Assembly: GCA_016708955.1 (NCBI GenBank)
Contig: JADJES010000006.1
Location: 1-64,000, forward strand
DNA from: Nitrosomonas sp.
GTDB taxonomy: Bacteria; Pseudomonadota; Gammaproteobacteria; Burkholderiales; Nitrosomonadaceae
DNA length: 64,000 nucleotides
Reading direction: 5' to 3'
Positions 9,158 to 19,287 of this stretch are shown one piece after another. Position 1 is the stretch's first letter. Every line of letters begins with the position of its first letter. Position numbers and translations under genes: made by a program. The notes under the pieces are model-generated. The model was given only the letters and a program-made list of their open reading frames with translations. It ran no database searches and was not told where the DNA came from.

Positions 9158-9529
9158 TTTTACACCTCAAAAGGAATTATTAATAAAGCTACCATGTGAT
9201 CCATTCGATAGAACTGCTTTTTGTGACACCTGATTCATTAAGTTTTAGATGCGTTCTTCATGAGTGACTTCATCATAATTCTTAGAGCCGCTTAATACTA
9301 TAGTCAATTAATCCTTATTTATTAGTAGCTTTGTGTTGGTAGCTTTGTATTGGTACCTTTGTCCCGGCAAATTAGTTAATGCATTAACAAAACAGAAATT
9401 CAGGAAAGAGACCAAGTAGTAGGGGAATTTTGTGTGGGATTATTGGAAGTATGTGGTAGAGAAGTTCTGAGGGAATCTGAATCAAATATAAGAAAAATTA
9501 TTTGATTAAACATAAAGCAAATGAAGATA
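9158..9529. other. 372-bp gap upstream of the PEP-CTERM gene
   Basis: There is no open frame with support. A short tandem-like repetition, TTGGTAGCTTTGTATTGGTACCTTTG, split as two near-copies of TTGGTAGCTTTG around 9331-9360, is visible. The stretch should contain the PEP-CTERM promoter near 9160-9230. Confidence 0.4.
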
Positions 9530-9988
9530 TCATAGCCAGCGGCGAACCGATTTCAGATAGTCGACATATCCATCACCAAATTTCTCCAGCAAGGCATTTT
9601 CTTCAGGGATGATCTGGAATCGGTTTATACACAAAATAAACAGTGGCAACAGCAAGGCCGACAGGATATTTCCCAGAAATATCACCCATGCTGCAAGCAT
9701 TATAAATAACCAACACATGGGATTTCGGCTCAGCTTATAAATACCGCAGCTGACAATGGATGTGGCTAACCTTGGTGTCATTGGATTTACTGTTGTTTTA
9801 GCTGAAATGAATACAACAGCACCGGCGATTATTAACGCAAACCCCGTAATCAATAACATCAACGCCACCCATTCGCTACCTGGAATTTGTACACCTGCCC
9901 ACGGGCTCATCCGTGCAACAAACCAGATTGCGAGCGCGAATAAGGCTACAAGAGCTACTGGCGGAATTTTAAGTTCGAGACGGAACAT
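9530..9988 (-). CDS. Isoprenylcysteine carboxyl methyltransferase-like membrane protein
   Basis: From the ATG at 9988 the protein has 152 residues (MFRLELKIPP). Four hydrophobic segments and the C-terminal RNPMCWLFIML ... EENALLEKFGDGYVDYLKSVRRW pattern fit the ICMT/PEMT family of membrane SAM-dependent methyltransferases. An upstream in-frame start at 10105 would overlap the preceding gene and is less likely. It is the last gene of the minus-strand run from msrB. The substrate is unknown. Confidence 0.8.
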   Translation of the reverse strand: MFRLELKIPPVALVALFALAIWFVARMSPWAGVQIPGSEWVALMLLITGFALIIAGAVVFISAKTTVNPMTPRLATSIVSCGIYKLSRNPMCWLFIMLAAWVIFLGNILSALLLPLFILCINRFQIIPEENALLEKFGDGYVDYLKSVRRWL

Positions 9989-9992
9989 GTGA

Positions 9993-10397
9993 TTATTTTT
10001 TCTGGGATGAGGCACTGTCTTCAGATGATTCAGATTGAGTGTCTCGCGATATTTTTCCCCAGTAATAACCGGCGAGTATGCCGATGATCCAACTGAAGAC
10101 AACAAGAATTGGCATCAAGTGTGAACCATTCGTATCGCGAAATTGGGAAATCAATATGCCAAGTGGTGCTGCGCCAACGAAAATAAAAGCACAAGACCCT
10201 ATGGATCCTTTGCTCCATCGAAACACAGCATAAGACAGAAGTAAAAATGGCAAAATCATGATTAATTGAACGTGCCAAGGTATGCCGCTCCAAAGTAGTC
10301 CGAAGCCGAGAAACGACAATAGAAAACCGCCTATCAAGGCGGCTAGATTAATAAGCATAGCCTTCCAGTTACTACGATGATCTGATTCTTCTTTCAT
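9993..10397 (-). CDS. Membrane protein of unknown function
   Basis: The product has 134 residues with four predicted membrane segments (about 13-33, 40-58, 66-85 and 96-113). A short charged C-terminal tail rich in serine and glutamate follows. I do not recognise the family. It sits between the NhaC-type antiporter and the ICMT-like gene on the same strand with gaps of 14 and 4 bp, so co-transcription is likely. Confidence 0.72.
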   Translation of the reverse strand: MKEESDHRSNWKAMLINLAALIGGFLLSFLGFGLLWSGIPWHVQLIMILPFLLLSYAVFRWSKGSIGSCAFIFVGAAPLGILISQFRDTNGSHLMPILVVFSWIIGILAGYYWGKISRDTQSESSEDSASSQKK

Positions 10398-10411
10398 TAT
10401 TAATTTCCAGT

Positions 10412-11836
10412 TTATTTTGTGCTGGCTTTGCTTTGTAACAACCCAATCCCCAATATTGCCATACTAATAGAAACTAAAGGATTTAGTAAATTAAGTAGGG
10501 CATACGGCGCATAGTCTAATGTCGGAATTCCAAGGGTCGCAGCATAGAAGGTGCCGGCAGTAGTCCAGGGAATAAGCCCTGTGGTCAGCGTGGCCCCCTC
10601 TTCTACCGAGCGCGATAACACGGCTTTATCCAATCCGCGTTCCTGATACGCGCTTTTAAATAGCTGACAATTCAGGATAATCGAAATATACGCTTCTCCC
10701 GTTGCCATATTGCCAATCAATCCGGTAGCGATGGTTGTGGCGATAAGTGTGCTGATTCGATGGATGCGGGTGATGATGTGCACTAACAGCACACGTAGAA
10801 AACCGGCGTGATGAAGAATCCCGCCGAGTGCCAATGCCATGATGGACAATAATAATGTCCAGGCCATGCTGTAAACACCGCCACGCCCGAGCAAAGCATC
10901 GATATTTTCAATCCCGGTAGTGCCTGCCGAATTTAGCCAGAGCGCGTTAATTACATCAACGCCGTTCTTGTCTTGATAAACAACGGCAATCAACATGGCC
11001 AGTGCAATACTACACGTCATGCTGACTTCCGCAGCATAGCGTTTGATACTCAAGCCAAACATCAGTAACAAGGGCAGCAATGTTATCCACAAATTTATCT
11101 GATAAGCATCTGCTAATGCAGTACGGATTTGGTCTATATGATCTCTCGGCAACACATTGTTACCATACTGCATACCCCAAAAGATGAAAATGCCCAATAC
11201 AATGAGAAACGTAGGAGTGGTGGTGTAGAGCATGGCCCCGATATGCCGGTAAAGATTTGTTCCAGCGCTCATGGCCGCCAGATTGGTCGTATCGGAAATC
11301 GGCGATAATTTGTCACCAAAAGTAGCGCCGGAGACAATCATGCCCGCTACGAGCGGTAATGGAATGCCAATCGCATCACCAATACCCATCAATACCACCC
11401 CGACCGTTCCAACGGTTCCCCAGGATGTGCCAGTGGCAACCGACATGAAGCTGCACAAAATCAATCCAGTAGCCAAAAATATGCTTGGATGGAGCAGGTC
11501 TATGCCGTAATAGAGCAGACTTGCAATAGTGCCGCTTTGCATGAAACTGGCAATGATCATGCCAATTAGCAGAAAAATATAAATGGCTGGCAGCGCCTTG
11601 GTGATACCGTCATCCATCATGTGCCGGATATCGATAAACGAATAACTCAGCCAGCGTGCTTGCAGACTGACCCAAACCAGCGCCAGAAAAATGATCGCAT
11701 GAATGCTGGCTTCATACACAAACAGACCGAGAGAGATCAGAAAAAATACGCCGGCAAAGCAAATGGCCGCATGTAATAATGAAGGCAGCCGCTTGGCGGT
11801 CAGTAATTCTTCAACAGGGGAATCGTTTTCTGCCAT
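10412..11836 (-). CDS. nhaC: NhaC-type Na+/H+ antiporter
   Basis: The protein has about 474 residues and roughly 11 membrane segments. The family pattern SGATFGDKLSPISDTTNLA is at about 185-203, and TGTSWGTVGT is just before it. NhaC transporters exchange sodium for protons at the inner membrane and help pH and salt balance. I chose ATG 11836 (MAENDSP), because the longer form from 11866 overlaps msrB. The substrate could also be an organic acid, as for MleN-type members. Confidence 0.85.
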   Translation of the reverse strand: MAENDSPVEELLTAKRLPSLLHAAICFAGVFFLISLGLFVYEASIHAIIFLALVWVSLQARWLSYSFIDIRHMMDDGITKALPAIYIFLLIGMIIASFMQSGTIASLLYYGIDLLHPSIFLATGLILCSFMSVATGTSWGTVGTVGVVLMGIGDAIGIPLPLVAGMIVSGATFGDKLSPISDTTNLAAMSAGTNLYRHIGAMLYTTTPTFLIVLGIFIFWGMQYGNNVLPRDHIDQIRTALADAYQINLWITLLPLLLMFGLSIKRYAAEVSMTCSIALAMLIAVVYQDKNGVDVINALWLNSAGTTGIENIDALLGRGGVYSMAWTLLLSIMALALGGILHHAGFLRVLLVHIITRIHRISTLIATTIATGLIGNMATGEAYISIILNCQLFKSAYQERGLDKAVLSRSVEEGATLTTGLIPWTTAGTFYAATLGIPTLDYAPYALLNLLNPLVSISMAILGIGLLQSKASTK

Positions 11837-11843
11837 TGGAACT

Positions 11844-12311
11844 CTACTTTTTTGCTCCATCCTCAAACAATGCCGCTAATTCCCCATAACCAATCGCGTG
11901 CAGGTCTTCTTTTTTAATAAACTTTAAAGCGGCAGAGTTTATACAATAGCGCATGCCGGTGGGCGGCGGGCCATCGTTGAAAACATGGCCTAAGTGACTG
12001 TCCGCATAGCGGCTGCGGACTTCCGTGCGAGGGATCCATAGTTCATAATCACTTCTGAGCTGGATGACCTGATCATTAATCGGCTGGTAAAAACTGGGCC
12101 AGCCGGTACCCGAATCAAATTTATGAATCGACGCAAATAACGGTTCGCCCGATACAATATCCACATAAATGCCGGCGGCCTTGTGATTCCAGTATTCGTT
12201 CTGGAACGGTGGCTCGGTAGCGGCATTTTGCGTCACCTGATGCTGTAAAGTAGTCAAGTTGGTTTCCAGTAGCTCAGGATCTTTTTTAAAATTTTCATAG
12301 GGATTCGCCAC
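11844..12311 (-). CDS. msrB: Peptide-methionine (R)-S-oxide reductase MsrB
   Basis: This is a 155-residue single-domain MsrB that reduces the R epimer of methionine sulfoxide. GTGWPSF and the catalytic cysteine in RYCINSAAL (about residue 127) are present. The structural zinc cysteines are absent (GIYVDIVSGEPLF), as in the zinc-free subgroup. It starts the minus-strand run with nhaC and two membrane protein genes. Confidence 0.95.
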   Translation of the reverse strand: MANPYENFKKDPELLETNLTTLQHQVTQNAATEPPFQNEYWNHKAAGIYVDIVSGEPLFASIHKFDSGTGWPSFYQPINDQVIQLRSDYELWIPRTEVRSRYADSHLGHVFNDGPPPTGMRYCINSAALKFIKKEDLHAIGYGELAALFEDGAKK

Positions 12312-12354
12312 AGCGGATTCTCCTTATCAATAAAACAAGAACAAAATATTCAAT

Positions 12355-13505
12355 ATGAAATTTAATGGCACGATTACACATTTATCACAAAAAGGCTTAG
12401 GTGTTGTCAAAAACGATCAAAATAACATGTCTTATTTTGTTTATGGCACGTGGCCGGGCGATATCGGTGAGTTTGAAGTCATCGATAAGCCACTCAACAA
12501 CAAGAAATTTGCCTATGCCAAATTGATTACGCTCACGCACTCATCCGCACAAAGACAAACGCCCGTATGCCCCTATGTTGGCTTGGAAGAAAATTCCTGC
12601 ACCGGTTGTCCCTGGATGATTGCCGATTATACAAGCCAACTTGAACAGAAACGGAATCGCTTCGTATATGCCATGAAAAGAGCTGGATTTGACACCACTC
12701 AATTAAGCATCGGACCTATCCACCCAGCGCCGCATTTGTATGGCTATCGCAATCGCTGTCAAGTAAAAACAGACGGCGAAAACTTGGTTTTGTATCGGAT
12801 AACTCTTATCAGATCGCATCAGTCAATGATTGTATTGTCCTCAATGAGCGCTGCCGGAATCTTTTTAAAACAACCTTTCAGCAATTGCCCAATAGCGCAT
12901 GGCAAGCGGATTCCGATCACAACTGGCAGTTTATTGAATTGGACGATGATATGCAGACCGATGAAATCCGCATCAACCAGAAGCGCCCCTTCAAACAAGG
13001 CAACACGGCACAAAACGAATGGATGCAAGCCTGGTTGCGGGAGAAACTTACATATAATCCGCATTTGGGTAAAGTAGTGGAATTATTCTGTGGTTCAGGA
13101 AATTTCACGGAAATCATTGCTGAATCGGATTGTACATCTATCATTGCTTACGAATCCGAACGCCATGCGATTCAAGCACTCGAAGTGAGGAATCTCACCA
13201 AAGTAACTACCCAGATTGCCGATCTTTTCAAACCTTCTGTCTGGAGCGATATTAGAAAAAATGTCTTTGATGCAGAAACCTTGGTACTCGATCCGCCCCG
13301 TGCCGGATTAAAAAAACACCATGGATTTTTTGCAAGCTTTACCACATTAAGAACAATTTATTATATCTCTTGCAACCCGGAAACTTTCGCGCGTGATGCC
13401 TGGTTTTTTAATCAGAATGGTTGGTCGATCAAAGATATTCAACTGGTTGATTTGTTTCCTCACACTCCACATATTGAAGCTTTGGCAGAATTCAGGAGAA
13501 GATAG
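12355..13505 (+). pseudogene. RlmD/TrmA-family RNA m5U methyltransferase with a one-base frameshift
   Basis: The first frame holds a TRAM domain (1-60) and the iron-sulfur cysteines in VCPYVGLEENSCTGCPW. The frame breaks near 12786, and the second frame continues with the Rossmann motif VVELFCGSGNFTE, DPPRAGL and the catalytic YISCNPETFARD. Adding one G at GG 12786-12787 joins them as ...GENLGFVSDN and gives one protein of about 383 residues. Enzymes of this family make 5-methyluridine in rRNA or tRNA. The break is in a short G-run, so it may be a consensus error and the gene functional. Confidence 0.88.
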
Positions 13506-13739
13506 TAACTAAGCTTTGTTGAAAAGCACGAGCGTGCGGTTTCATGGGTAATTCATGCTGAAATGATGGATGCTGGTTTGTTTTTATGTTCATATTGATT
13601 AGTGATATTTTTTCAGTCGATAGAAATATTCTGCGAACCCCAGCAATGTCAAAATACTTGTACTAAGTTCTTCAACAGTGTTACAGGGATCATCAATGCG
13701 CTATAATCCCCTGCTTATTCCACCGATTGATCAAAAATA

Positions 13740-14354
13740 ATGTTGCAAGGAATTAGTCTCGCCTGTGTTCGTGGTGATCGCGAGCTTTTTAAGGATATCA
13801 ATTTTTCTCTTGAGGCCGGTGGTTTAATGCAAGTGCGCGGTCCCAATGGCAGTGGCAAGACTAGTTTGTTACGCATGCTATGTGGGTTGTCAAACCCTGC
13901 TGCTGGTGAAATTCTCTGGAATGGCGCCTCAATTCGTTCCTTAAATGGCGATTATTTTGCAGCTATGACCTATATCGGTCATTTGAGTGGTACTAAAGAT
14001 GATTTGACGGTCATTGAGAATCTACGCATTTCAAGCGCGCTAGCAGGTTATGAAATCAACGATACTCAGGCAAGTGAAGCACTTGGCTATATGGGGTTGG
14101 GTGGAAGAGAAGTATTACCCGTTAAGATCTTATCACAAGGCCAGCGACGTCGTGTTGCGTTGGCTCGTTTGCTTGTATGTAAAACTTCTCTATGGATTTT
14201 GGATGAACCTTTGGTTGCATTGGATGTGCTGGCGGTTAAATTGATTCGGGAGTTGCTGGAACAACATTTGAAGCAAGGTGGTATGGTAGTAATGACAACG
14301 CATCAAGAAATTGATTTAACCGCAACATCAACAACGCAGTTGCACTTGGCCTGA
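13740..14354 (+). CDS. ccmA: CcmA, ATP-binding subunit of the haem-handling ABC transporter
   Basis: The 204-residue ATPase has Walker A GPNGSGKTS (about 33-41), signature LSQGQRRRVALARLL and Walker B LWILDEP. With CcmB and CcmC it drives release of haem-loaded CcmE in system I cytochrome c maturation. It is the first gene of the ccm operon and is followed after 1 bp by ccmB. Confidence 0.96.
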   Translation: MLQGISLACVRGDRELFKDINFSLEAGGLMQVRGPNGSGKTSLLRMLCGLSNPAAGEILWNGASIRSLNGDYFAAMTYIGHLSGTKDDLTVIENLRISSALAGYEINDTQASEALGYMGLGGREVLPVKILSQGQRRRVALARLLVCKTSLWILDEPLVALDVLAVKLIRELLEQHLKQGGMVVMTTHQEIDLTATSTTQLHLA

Positions 14355-14355
14355 T

Positions 14356-15015
14356 ATGTTTATGTGGATGATTAAACGTGATTTGTTACTGGCTATGCGA
14401 CGCCAATCGGATGTTTTAACGACTCTATTTTTTTTCATTATTGTAGTCAGTCTGTTTCCATTAAGTGTCGGGCCGGAAATGAATATGCTGCGCACGATGG
14501 CGCCCGGTGTGGTATGGGTCGCAGCTTTGCTGGCTTCAATGTTATCTCTCGGCAGAATGTTTTCGAATGATTATCTTGATGGCACATTGGAGCAAATGTT
14601 GCTGTCACCGCAATCACTATCATTTTTGGTACTTGGCAAAGCTTTAGCACATTGGCTGGTAACCGGAGTGCCCTTGGTACTGATGGCGCCTGTATTAGGT
14701 ATTCAATATGACTTGCCAGTTGAGGCGCTGTTTGTTTTAACTGCCGCTTTATTGCTGGGTACTCCGGTGCTAAGCTTAATTGGAGCTATCGGTGCAGCAT
14801 TAACTTTAGGATTGCGAGGTGGCGGGGTATTGGTTTCTTTATTAGTCTTGCCTCTCTATATTCCTGTACTGATTTTTGGTGCCGGTGCTGTTGAGGCGAA
14901 TATGGCTGGAGTTGGTTTTGATGCACATTTGTCATTAATCGGTGCATTTCTTTTAGTATCGCTTGTTTTCGCGCCATGGGCAGCCGCTTCTTCCTTGCGT
15001 GTTTCTCTGGAATAG
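14356..15015 (+). CDS. ccmB: CcmB, permease subunit of the haem-handling ABC transporter
   Basis: The 219-residue integral membrane protein has six hydrophobic segments; the family stretch RMFSNDYLDGTLEQMLLSP is near residues 68-86. It partners CcmA and CcmC in the inner membrane. It starts 1 bp after ccmA. A 220-bp gap follows before ccmC, larger than the other gaps of the operon, and may hold an internal promoter. Confidence 0.95.
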   Translation: MFMWMIKRDLLLAMRRQSDVLTTLFFFIIVVSLFPLSVGPEMNMLRTMAPGVVWVAALLASMLSLGRMFSNDYLDGTLEQMLLSPQSLSFLVLGKALAHWLVTGVPLVLMAPVLGIQYDLPVEALFVLTAALLLGTPVLSLIGAIGAALTLGLRGGGVLVSLLVLPLYIPVLIFGAGAVEANMAGVGFDAHLSLIGAFLLVSLVFAPWAAASSLRVSLE

Positions 15016-15235
15016 TGTTAATACTTAACTATGTTGCAATGCATTCAGTTTCTGGAATATATTCCAGTAAGTTGCTGCATTTACGAGATAAAATACGTTT
15101 TGTAAAACTCTCAATATATTGAATCTGCTAACAGAAAGCAATTCTTGATTTGTCATTTTAGTATAGAATTAGCGGTTACAAAATTCTAGGCTGGATCGGA
15201 AATAAAATTTAATAAAGATTTTTTAAAATATAAAT

Positions 15236-15979
15236 ATGGCTATTAATTGGTTCAAATATTCTTCTCCGGCTAGTTTTTATTCATTAGCGGGAAAAATGAT
15301 TCCGATATTTGTTTTTGTTGCGCTCATATTACTGGCAGCAGGGCTTTATGTGGGTTTCTTTGTTGCACCCACTGATTTTCAGCAAGGCGAAGCTTACCGG
15401 ATTATTTTTATTCATGTACCTGCAGCATGGATGTCAATGTTTCTCTATGTTGTAATGGCATTTTGGGCTGGTATTGGCTTGGCTTTTAACACACGGCTTT
15501 CTTCGATGCTAGCAACGGCAATTGCACCCACAGGCGCGATGTTCACCTTTATTGCACTGTGGACTGGCGCGCTATGGGGAAAACCAATGTGGGGAACATG
15601 GTGGGTATGGGATGCGCGATTAACTTCTGAATTGATTCTGTTTTTTCTTTATATTGGTTTTATGTCCTTGCAAGCAGCCATTGATGATCCGCGCCGCGCA
15701 GATAAGGCAGGTGCAATTATCGCTTTGGTAGGCGTGGTCAATATTCCGATTATTTATTTTTCGGTGCAATGGTGGAATACCTTGCATCAAGGCGCATCGG
15801 TTAGCATTAATCAGGCACCTGCAATGGCGAGCACAATGCTGACGGGGATGCTTATTATGGTACTGGCAAGCTGGATGTATTCCATTGCGGTCATATTAAA
15901 ACGTACACGTATCATTATTCTTGAACGTGAAAGTCATACAGCATGGGTGGCAGAGTTACAAAAGAAGGGGGTTATGTGA
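15236..15979 (+). CDS. ccmC: CcmC, haem lyase subunit that loads CcmE
   Basis: This 247-residue protein has six membrane segments and the tryptophan-rich WWD motif WGTWWVWDARLT at about residues 120-131, which holds haem in the periplasmic face. CcmC attaches haem to CcmE. The stop codon overlaps the ccmD start. Confidence 0.96.
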   Translation: MAINWFKYSSPASFYSLAGKMIPIFVFVALILLAAGLYVGFFVAPTDFQQGEAYRIIFIHVPAAWMSMFLYVVMAFWAGIGLAFNTRLSSMLATAIAPTGAMFTFIALWTGALWGKPMWGTWWVWDARLTSELILFFLYIGFMSLQAAIDDPRRADKAGAIIALVGVVNIPIIYFSVQWWNTLHQGASVSINQAPAMASTMLTGMLIMVLASWMYSIAVILKRTRIIILERESHTAWVAELQKKGVM

Positions 15980-16176
15980 TGAATTGGTCAAGTTGGTCAG
16001 AGTTTTTTGCGATGGGTGGATACGGACTTTATGTGTGGGGCTCATACGCTGTGACATTCATTTGTATACTCGGTGAAATTTTTCTAATTTCAAGCCGACG
16101 CCGAACTTTAGAGAGACAATATGGTCTTATTAACGGCTTAAATAAAAAAGAGATAAAAAATGAAACCACGTCATAA
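15979..16176 (+). CDS. ccmD: CcmD, small haem exporter protein
   Basis: The start is the ATG overlapping the ccmC TGA, giving 65 residues. One membrane helix (about 14-35) is followed by a basic SSRRRTLERQ tail, typical of CcmD. It stabilises the CcmC-CcmE complex. A longer frame reaching into ccmC is unlikely. The 3' end overlaps ccmE by 17 bp. Confidence 0.9.
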   Translation: MNWSSWSEFFAMGGYGLYVWGSYAVTFICILGEIFLISSRRRTLERQYGLINGLNKKEIKNETTS

Positions 16177-16609
16177 GAAACTTGCAATTATTACGGCAGG
16201 GGTTGCTGCATTAGGTGTCGCCTCTGTGTTGGTACTGAATGCCTTTCAAAGTAATCTGGTTTTTTTCTTTAGCCCATCACAAGTTGCTGCAAAAGAAGCG
16301 CCTATTGGGAAAAGCTTTCGTATTGGTGGATTAGTAGAGGAAGGTAGTGTTAAACGTGAGGACAGTAGTACAACGGTTCGCTTCGCGGTAACCGATACAG
16401 CCAAGACGATCCCAGTAGTCTATACGGGCATCCTTCCGGATTTGTTTAGAGAAGGTAAAGGTGTTGTCGCGCAAGGAAAAATATCGGCCGATGGTATTTT
16501 TATGGCAGATGAAGTACTTGCTAAACATGATGAAAATTATATGCCGCCTGAAGCTGCGGAAGCTTTGGAGCAAGCTGGTAAAGCACAGAAGGCCTCCTTA
16601 GCACAATGA
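16160..16609 (+). CDS. ccmE: CcmE, periplasmic haem chaperone
   Basis: The 149-residue protein has an N-terminal membrane anchor (about 9-30) and an OB-fold. The covalent haem-binding histidine is in AKHDENYMP near residue 117. It receives haem from CcmC and passes it to CcmF. The start overlaps ccmD. Confidence 0.96.
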   Translation: MKPRHKKLAIITAGVAALGVASVLVLNAFQSNLVFFFSPSQVAAKEAPIGKSFRIGGLVEEGSVKREDSSTTVRFAVTDTAKTIPVVYTGILPDLFREGKGVVAQGKISADGIFMADEVLAKHDENYMPPEAAEALEQAGKAQKASLAQ

Positions 16610-16691
16610 AGGTTTCTCCAGGAGTTTCCTGTTAATTCCTGAGCGTATCATAATTTAATCCTGAACAATCATTAACTTATAATATATAATC

Positions 16692-18746
16692 ATGATCCCA
16701 GAAATTGGTAATTTCTCTCTAATTCTTGCCCTACTTTTGGCTTCCATCCAAGGAACGCTTCCTATTATTGGTGCTGCACGTAATATCCCATCATGGATAG
16801 CACTAGCTAGACCGGTAGTGCAGGGACAGTTTGTATTTGTTTTAATAGCATTCTTATGCTTGGGATATTCGTTTGTCAGTAGCGATTTTTCAGTAATGAA
16901 TGTGGCAAGGAATTCAAATTCTGAACTGCCTTTGCAGTTTCGGATAGCTGCTACCTGGGGTTCCCATGAGGGGTCTTTGCTGTTATGGGTATTGATGCTT
17001 GCAGGCTGGTCTGTTGCAGTCAGCGTTTTTAGCAAGCAACTGCCGGATGATATCGTGGCGCGAGTTCTTGGTGTACTGGGAATAGTAAGTGTAGGTTTCT
17101 TGTTATTCATGTTGTTTACTTCAAATCCATTTGATCGCCTGTTACCGGCAGCATTAGAAGGTAGTGATTTAAATCCATTGTTGCAAGACGCTGGTATGGT
17201 GATACATCCACCTATGCTCTATATGGGATATGTGGGTTTTTCAGTTGCTTTTGCTTTTGCTATTGCGGCCTTGCTGAGTGGAAGACTGGATGCAACTTGG
17301 GCACGGTGGTCTCGACCTTGGACACTGATCGCCTGGGTATTTTTGACGATAGGAATTATGCTGGGCAGCTGGTGGGCCTATTATGAGCTGGGCTGGGGTG
17401 GCTGGTGGTTCTGGGATCCTGTAGAGAATGCATCATTTATGCCTTGGCTGGTTGGTACGGCATTGGTTCATTCATTAGCGGTTACCGAAAAACGCGGCAG
17501 CTTCAAAAGCTGGACGGTTTTGCTGGCGATAAGTACATTTGCATTAAGCTTGTTGGGAACATTCCTGGTTCGTTCGGGTGTGCTGACTTCCGTGCATGCT
17601 TTTGCGACTGATCCTGCGCGTGGCGTATTTATCCTTGTATTCTTAGTCATTGTTGTTAGCTGTTCGTTGCTATTGTTCGCGTGGCGAGCACCTAAAGTAG
17701 GTTTGGGTGGCAAATTTGATATGTTGTCACGGGAATCATTGTTACTGGCAAATAACCTATTATTATTGGTAGCAGCAAGCAGTGTTTTACTTGGAACTCT
17801 GTACCCTCTGATTATTGACGCACTTGGACTTGGAAAACTATCGGTTGGCCCGCCATTTTTTGAAGCTGTGTTCGTACCGGTTATGACACCAGCTATTTTT
17901 CTGATTGGTGTTGGTCCTATTTCACGTTGGAAACAAATGAGTTTGCCAACTTTAGCAATCCGCTTGCGTTGGGCCTTTGCTGTCAGTGTGGTTTCTGCTT
18001 TGATCGCGCCGTATTTTATGGGTGAATGGAAACCGTTGGTTAGTTTTGGTTTATTGTTAGCTTTCTGGATCATAGTTTGTGCTTTTGTTAATATCAAGCA
18101 TAGGATAAACAATAGCGGGCAAGGTAGTATTGTTTCTCGGCTAGTTAATCAATCCAGAAGTTATTATGGAATGCACTGCGCGCATTTAGGGGTCGCCGTT
18201 TTTATTATTGGTGTAACTCTGGTGAACGGATATGAAACCGAAAAAGATGTGCGGATGGATATTGGAAGCAAGGTAACAGTTGGCGGTTATACGTTCCAGT
18301 TTAACGGAACAAGTGATGTTGTTGGACCTAATTACAAAGCAGTGCGCGGCGACATTGTTGTCATCCAGGATGACAAGGTTATTCGTGAATTACATCCTGA
18401 AAAGCGTACTTATAACGCATCAGGTATGGCAATGACTGAAGCGGCCATTGATACTGGTATATTCCGGGATCTTTATGTTGCGCTGGGTGAGCCTTTGGCC
18501 AATAATGCCTGGGTGGTTCGAGCTTATCACAAACCCTTTGTAGATTGGATTTGGTTTGGATGCCTGTTGATGGCAATCGGCGGCATTCTATCTGTGACTG
18601 ATCGCCGTTATCGTTTGAAGATAAGAAAAACAAATCCTGCTAGTGTAAAGAACACAGAAGCAGAAAGTTTACAAGAAGAAATTCCTGTAACTGCTACTCC
18701 TACAGTAAGAAATGCGGTATTGGTAACGGAGACTAGAAAAGGATGA
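16692..18746 (+). CDS. ccmF: CcmF, cytochrome c haem lyase subunit
   Basis: The 684-residue polytopic membrane protein has the WWD motif GWGGWWFWDPVENASFMPWL at about residues 235-254. Conserved histidines flank it. CcmF joins haem to apocytochrome c with CcmH and CcmI. Its 3' end overlaps ccmG by 4 bp (ATGA). Ammonia oxidisers need many multihaem cytochromes, which fits a complete ccm set. Confidence 0.97.
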   Translation: MIPEIGNFSLILALLLASIQGTLPIIGAARNIPSWIALARPVVQGQFVFVLIAFLCLGYSFVSSDFSVMNVARNSNSELPLQFRIAATWGSHEGSLLLWVLMLAGWSVAVSVFSKQLPDDIVARVLGVLGIVSVGFLLFMLFTSNPFDRLLPAALEGSDLNPLLQDAGMVIHPPMLYMGYVGFSVAFAFAIAALLSGRLDATWARWSRPWTLIAWVFLTIGIMLGSWWAYYELGWGGWWFWDPVENASFMPWLVGTALVHSLAVTEKRGSFKSWTVLLAISTFALSLLGTFLVRSGVLTSVHAFATDPARGVFILVFLVIVVSCSLLLFAWRAPKVGLGGKFDMLSRESLLLANNLLLLVAASSVLLGTLYPLIIDALGLGKLSVGPPFFEAVFVPVMTPAIFLIGVGPISRWKQMSLPTLAIRLRWAFAVSVVSALIAPYFMGEWKPLVSFGLLLAFWIIVCAFVNIKHRINNSGQGSIVSRLVNQSRSYYGMHCAHLGVAVFIIGVTLVNGYETEKDVRMDIGSKVTVGGYTFQFNGTSDVVGPNYKAVRGDIVVIQDDKVIRELHPEKRTYNASGMAMTEAAIDTGIFRDLYVALGEPLANNAWVVRAYHKPFVDWIWFGCLLMAIGGILSVTDRRYRLKIRKTNPASVKNTEAESLQEEIPVTATPTVRNAVLVTETRKG

Positions 18747-19273
18747 TGCGATACTTAATCCCATTAGTTGCTTTTATAGTACTCGCAGCATTTCTACTCG
18801 TAGGTTTGACATTAAACCCACGACAAGTCCCATCCCCGCTTATTGATAAGCCAGCACCAATCTTTCAGCTTAACCATTTGCATGAGCCGGATAGACTGAT
18901 GGCATCTAATGACAATCTTGGTAAAGTCTGGTTGCTGAATGTATGGGCATCATGGTGTGTGGCTTGTCGTGATGAACATCCCCTGCTGGTTCAATTGGCT
19001 GATTCTGGGATTGTTCCTATATATGGTCTAAATTACAAAGATGAACGGAATACCGCGTTGCAATGGTTGAAACGCTATGGTGACCCTTATACAATTAGTA
19101 TCGTTGACACTGATGGGAGAGTGGGAATTGATTATGGTGTTTATGGGGTTCCTGAAACTTATGTAATTGATAAGAAGGGTATTATAAGACATAAACAAAT
19201 TGGTCCAGTGACAGTGGACGCATTACAAAAAACGATCATTCCTCTCATAATTGAGTTACAGAAGCAAGTCTAG
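18743..19273 (+). CDS. ccmG: CcmG/DsbE, thiol:disulfide oxidoreductase
   Basis: This membrane-anchored thioredoxin-like protein has 176 residues, with an anchor at 5-23 and the active site WASWCVACRDEHP near residue 70. The cis-proline loop GVYGVPETYV is also present. It keeps apocytochrome CxxCH cysteines reduced in the periplasm. Start and ccmF stop overlap. Confidence 0.96.
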   Translation: MMRYLIPLVAFIVLAAFLLVGLTLNPRQVPSPLIDKPAPIFQLNHLHEPDRLMASNDNLGKVWLLNVWASWCVACRDEHPLLVQLADSGIVPIYGLNYKDERNTALQWLKRYGDPYTISIVDTDGRVGIDYGVYGVPETYVIDKKGIIRHKQIGPVTVDALQKTIIPLIIELQKQV

Positions 19274-19287
19274 GTAATTGATCTTAT

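Noticed and set aside
12355..13077. Separate 240-residue protein
   Set aside because: Its last 95 residues are out of frame with the family; the real protein continues in the next frame after one added base.
17468..18112. 214-codon minus-strand frame inside ccmF
   Set aside because: It is a shadow of the conserved ccmF coding sequence.
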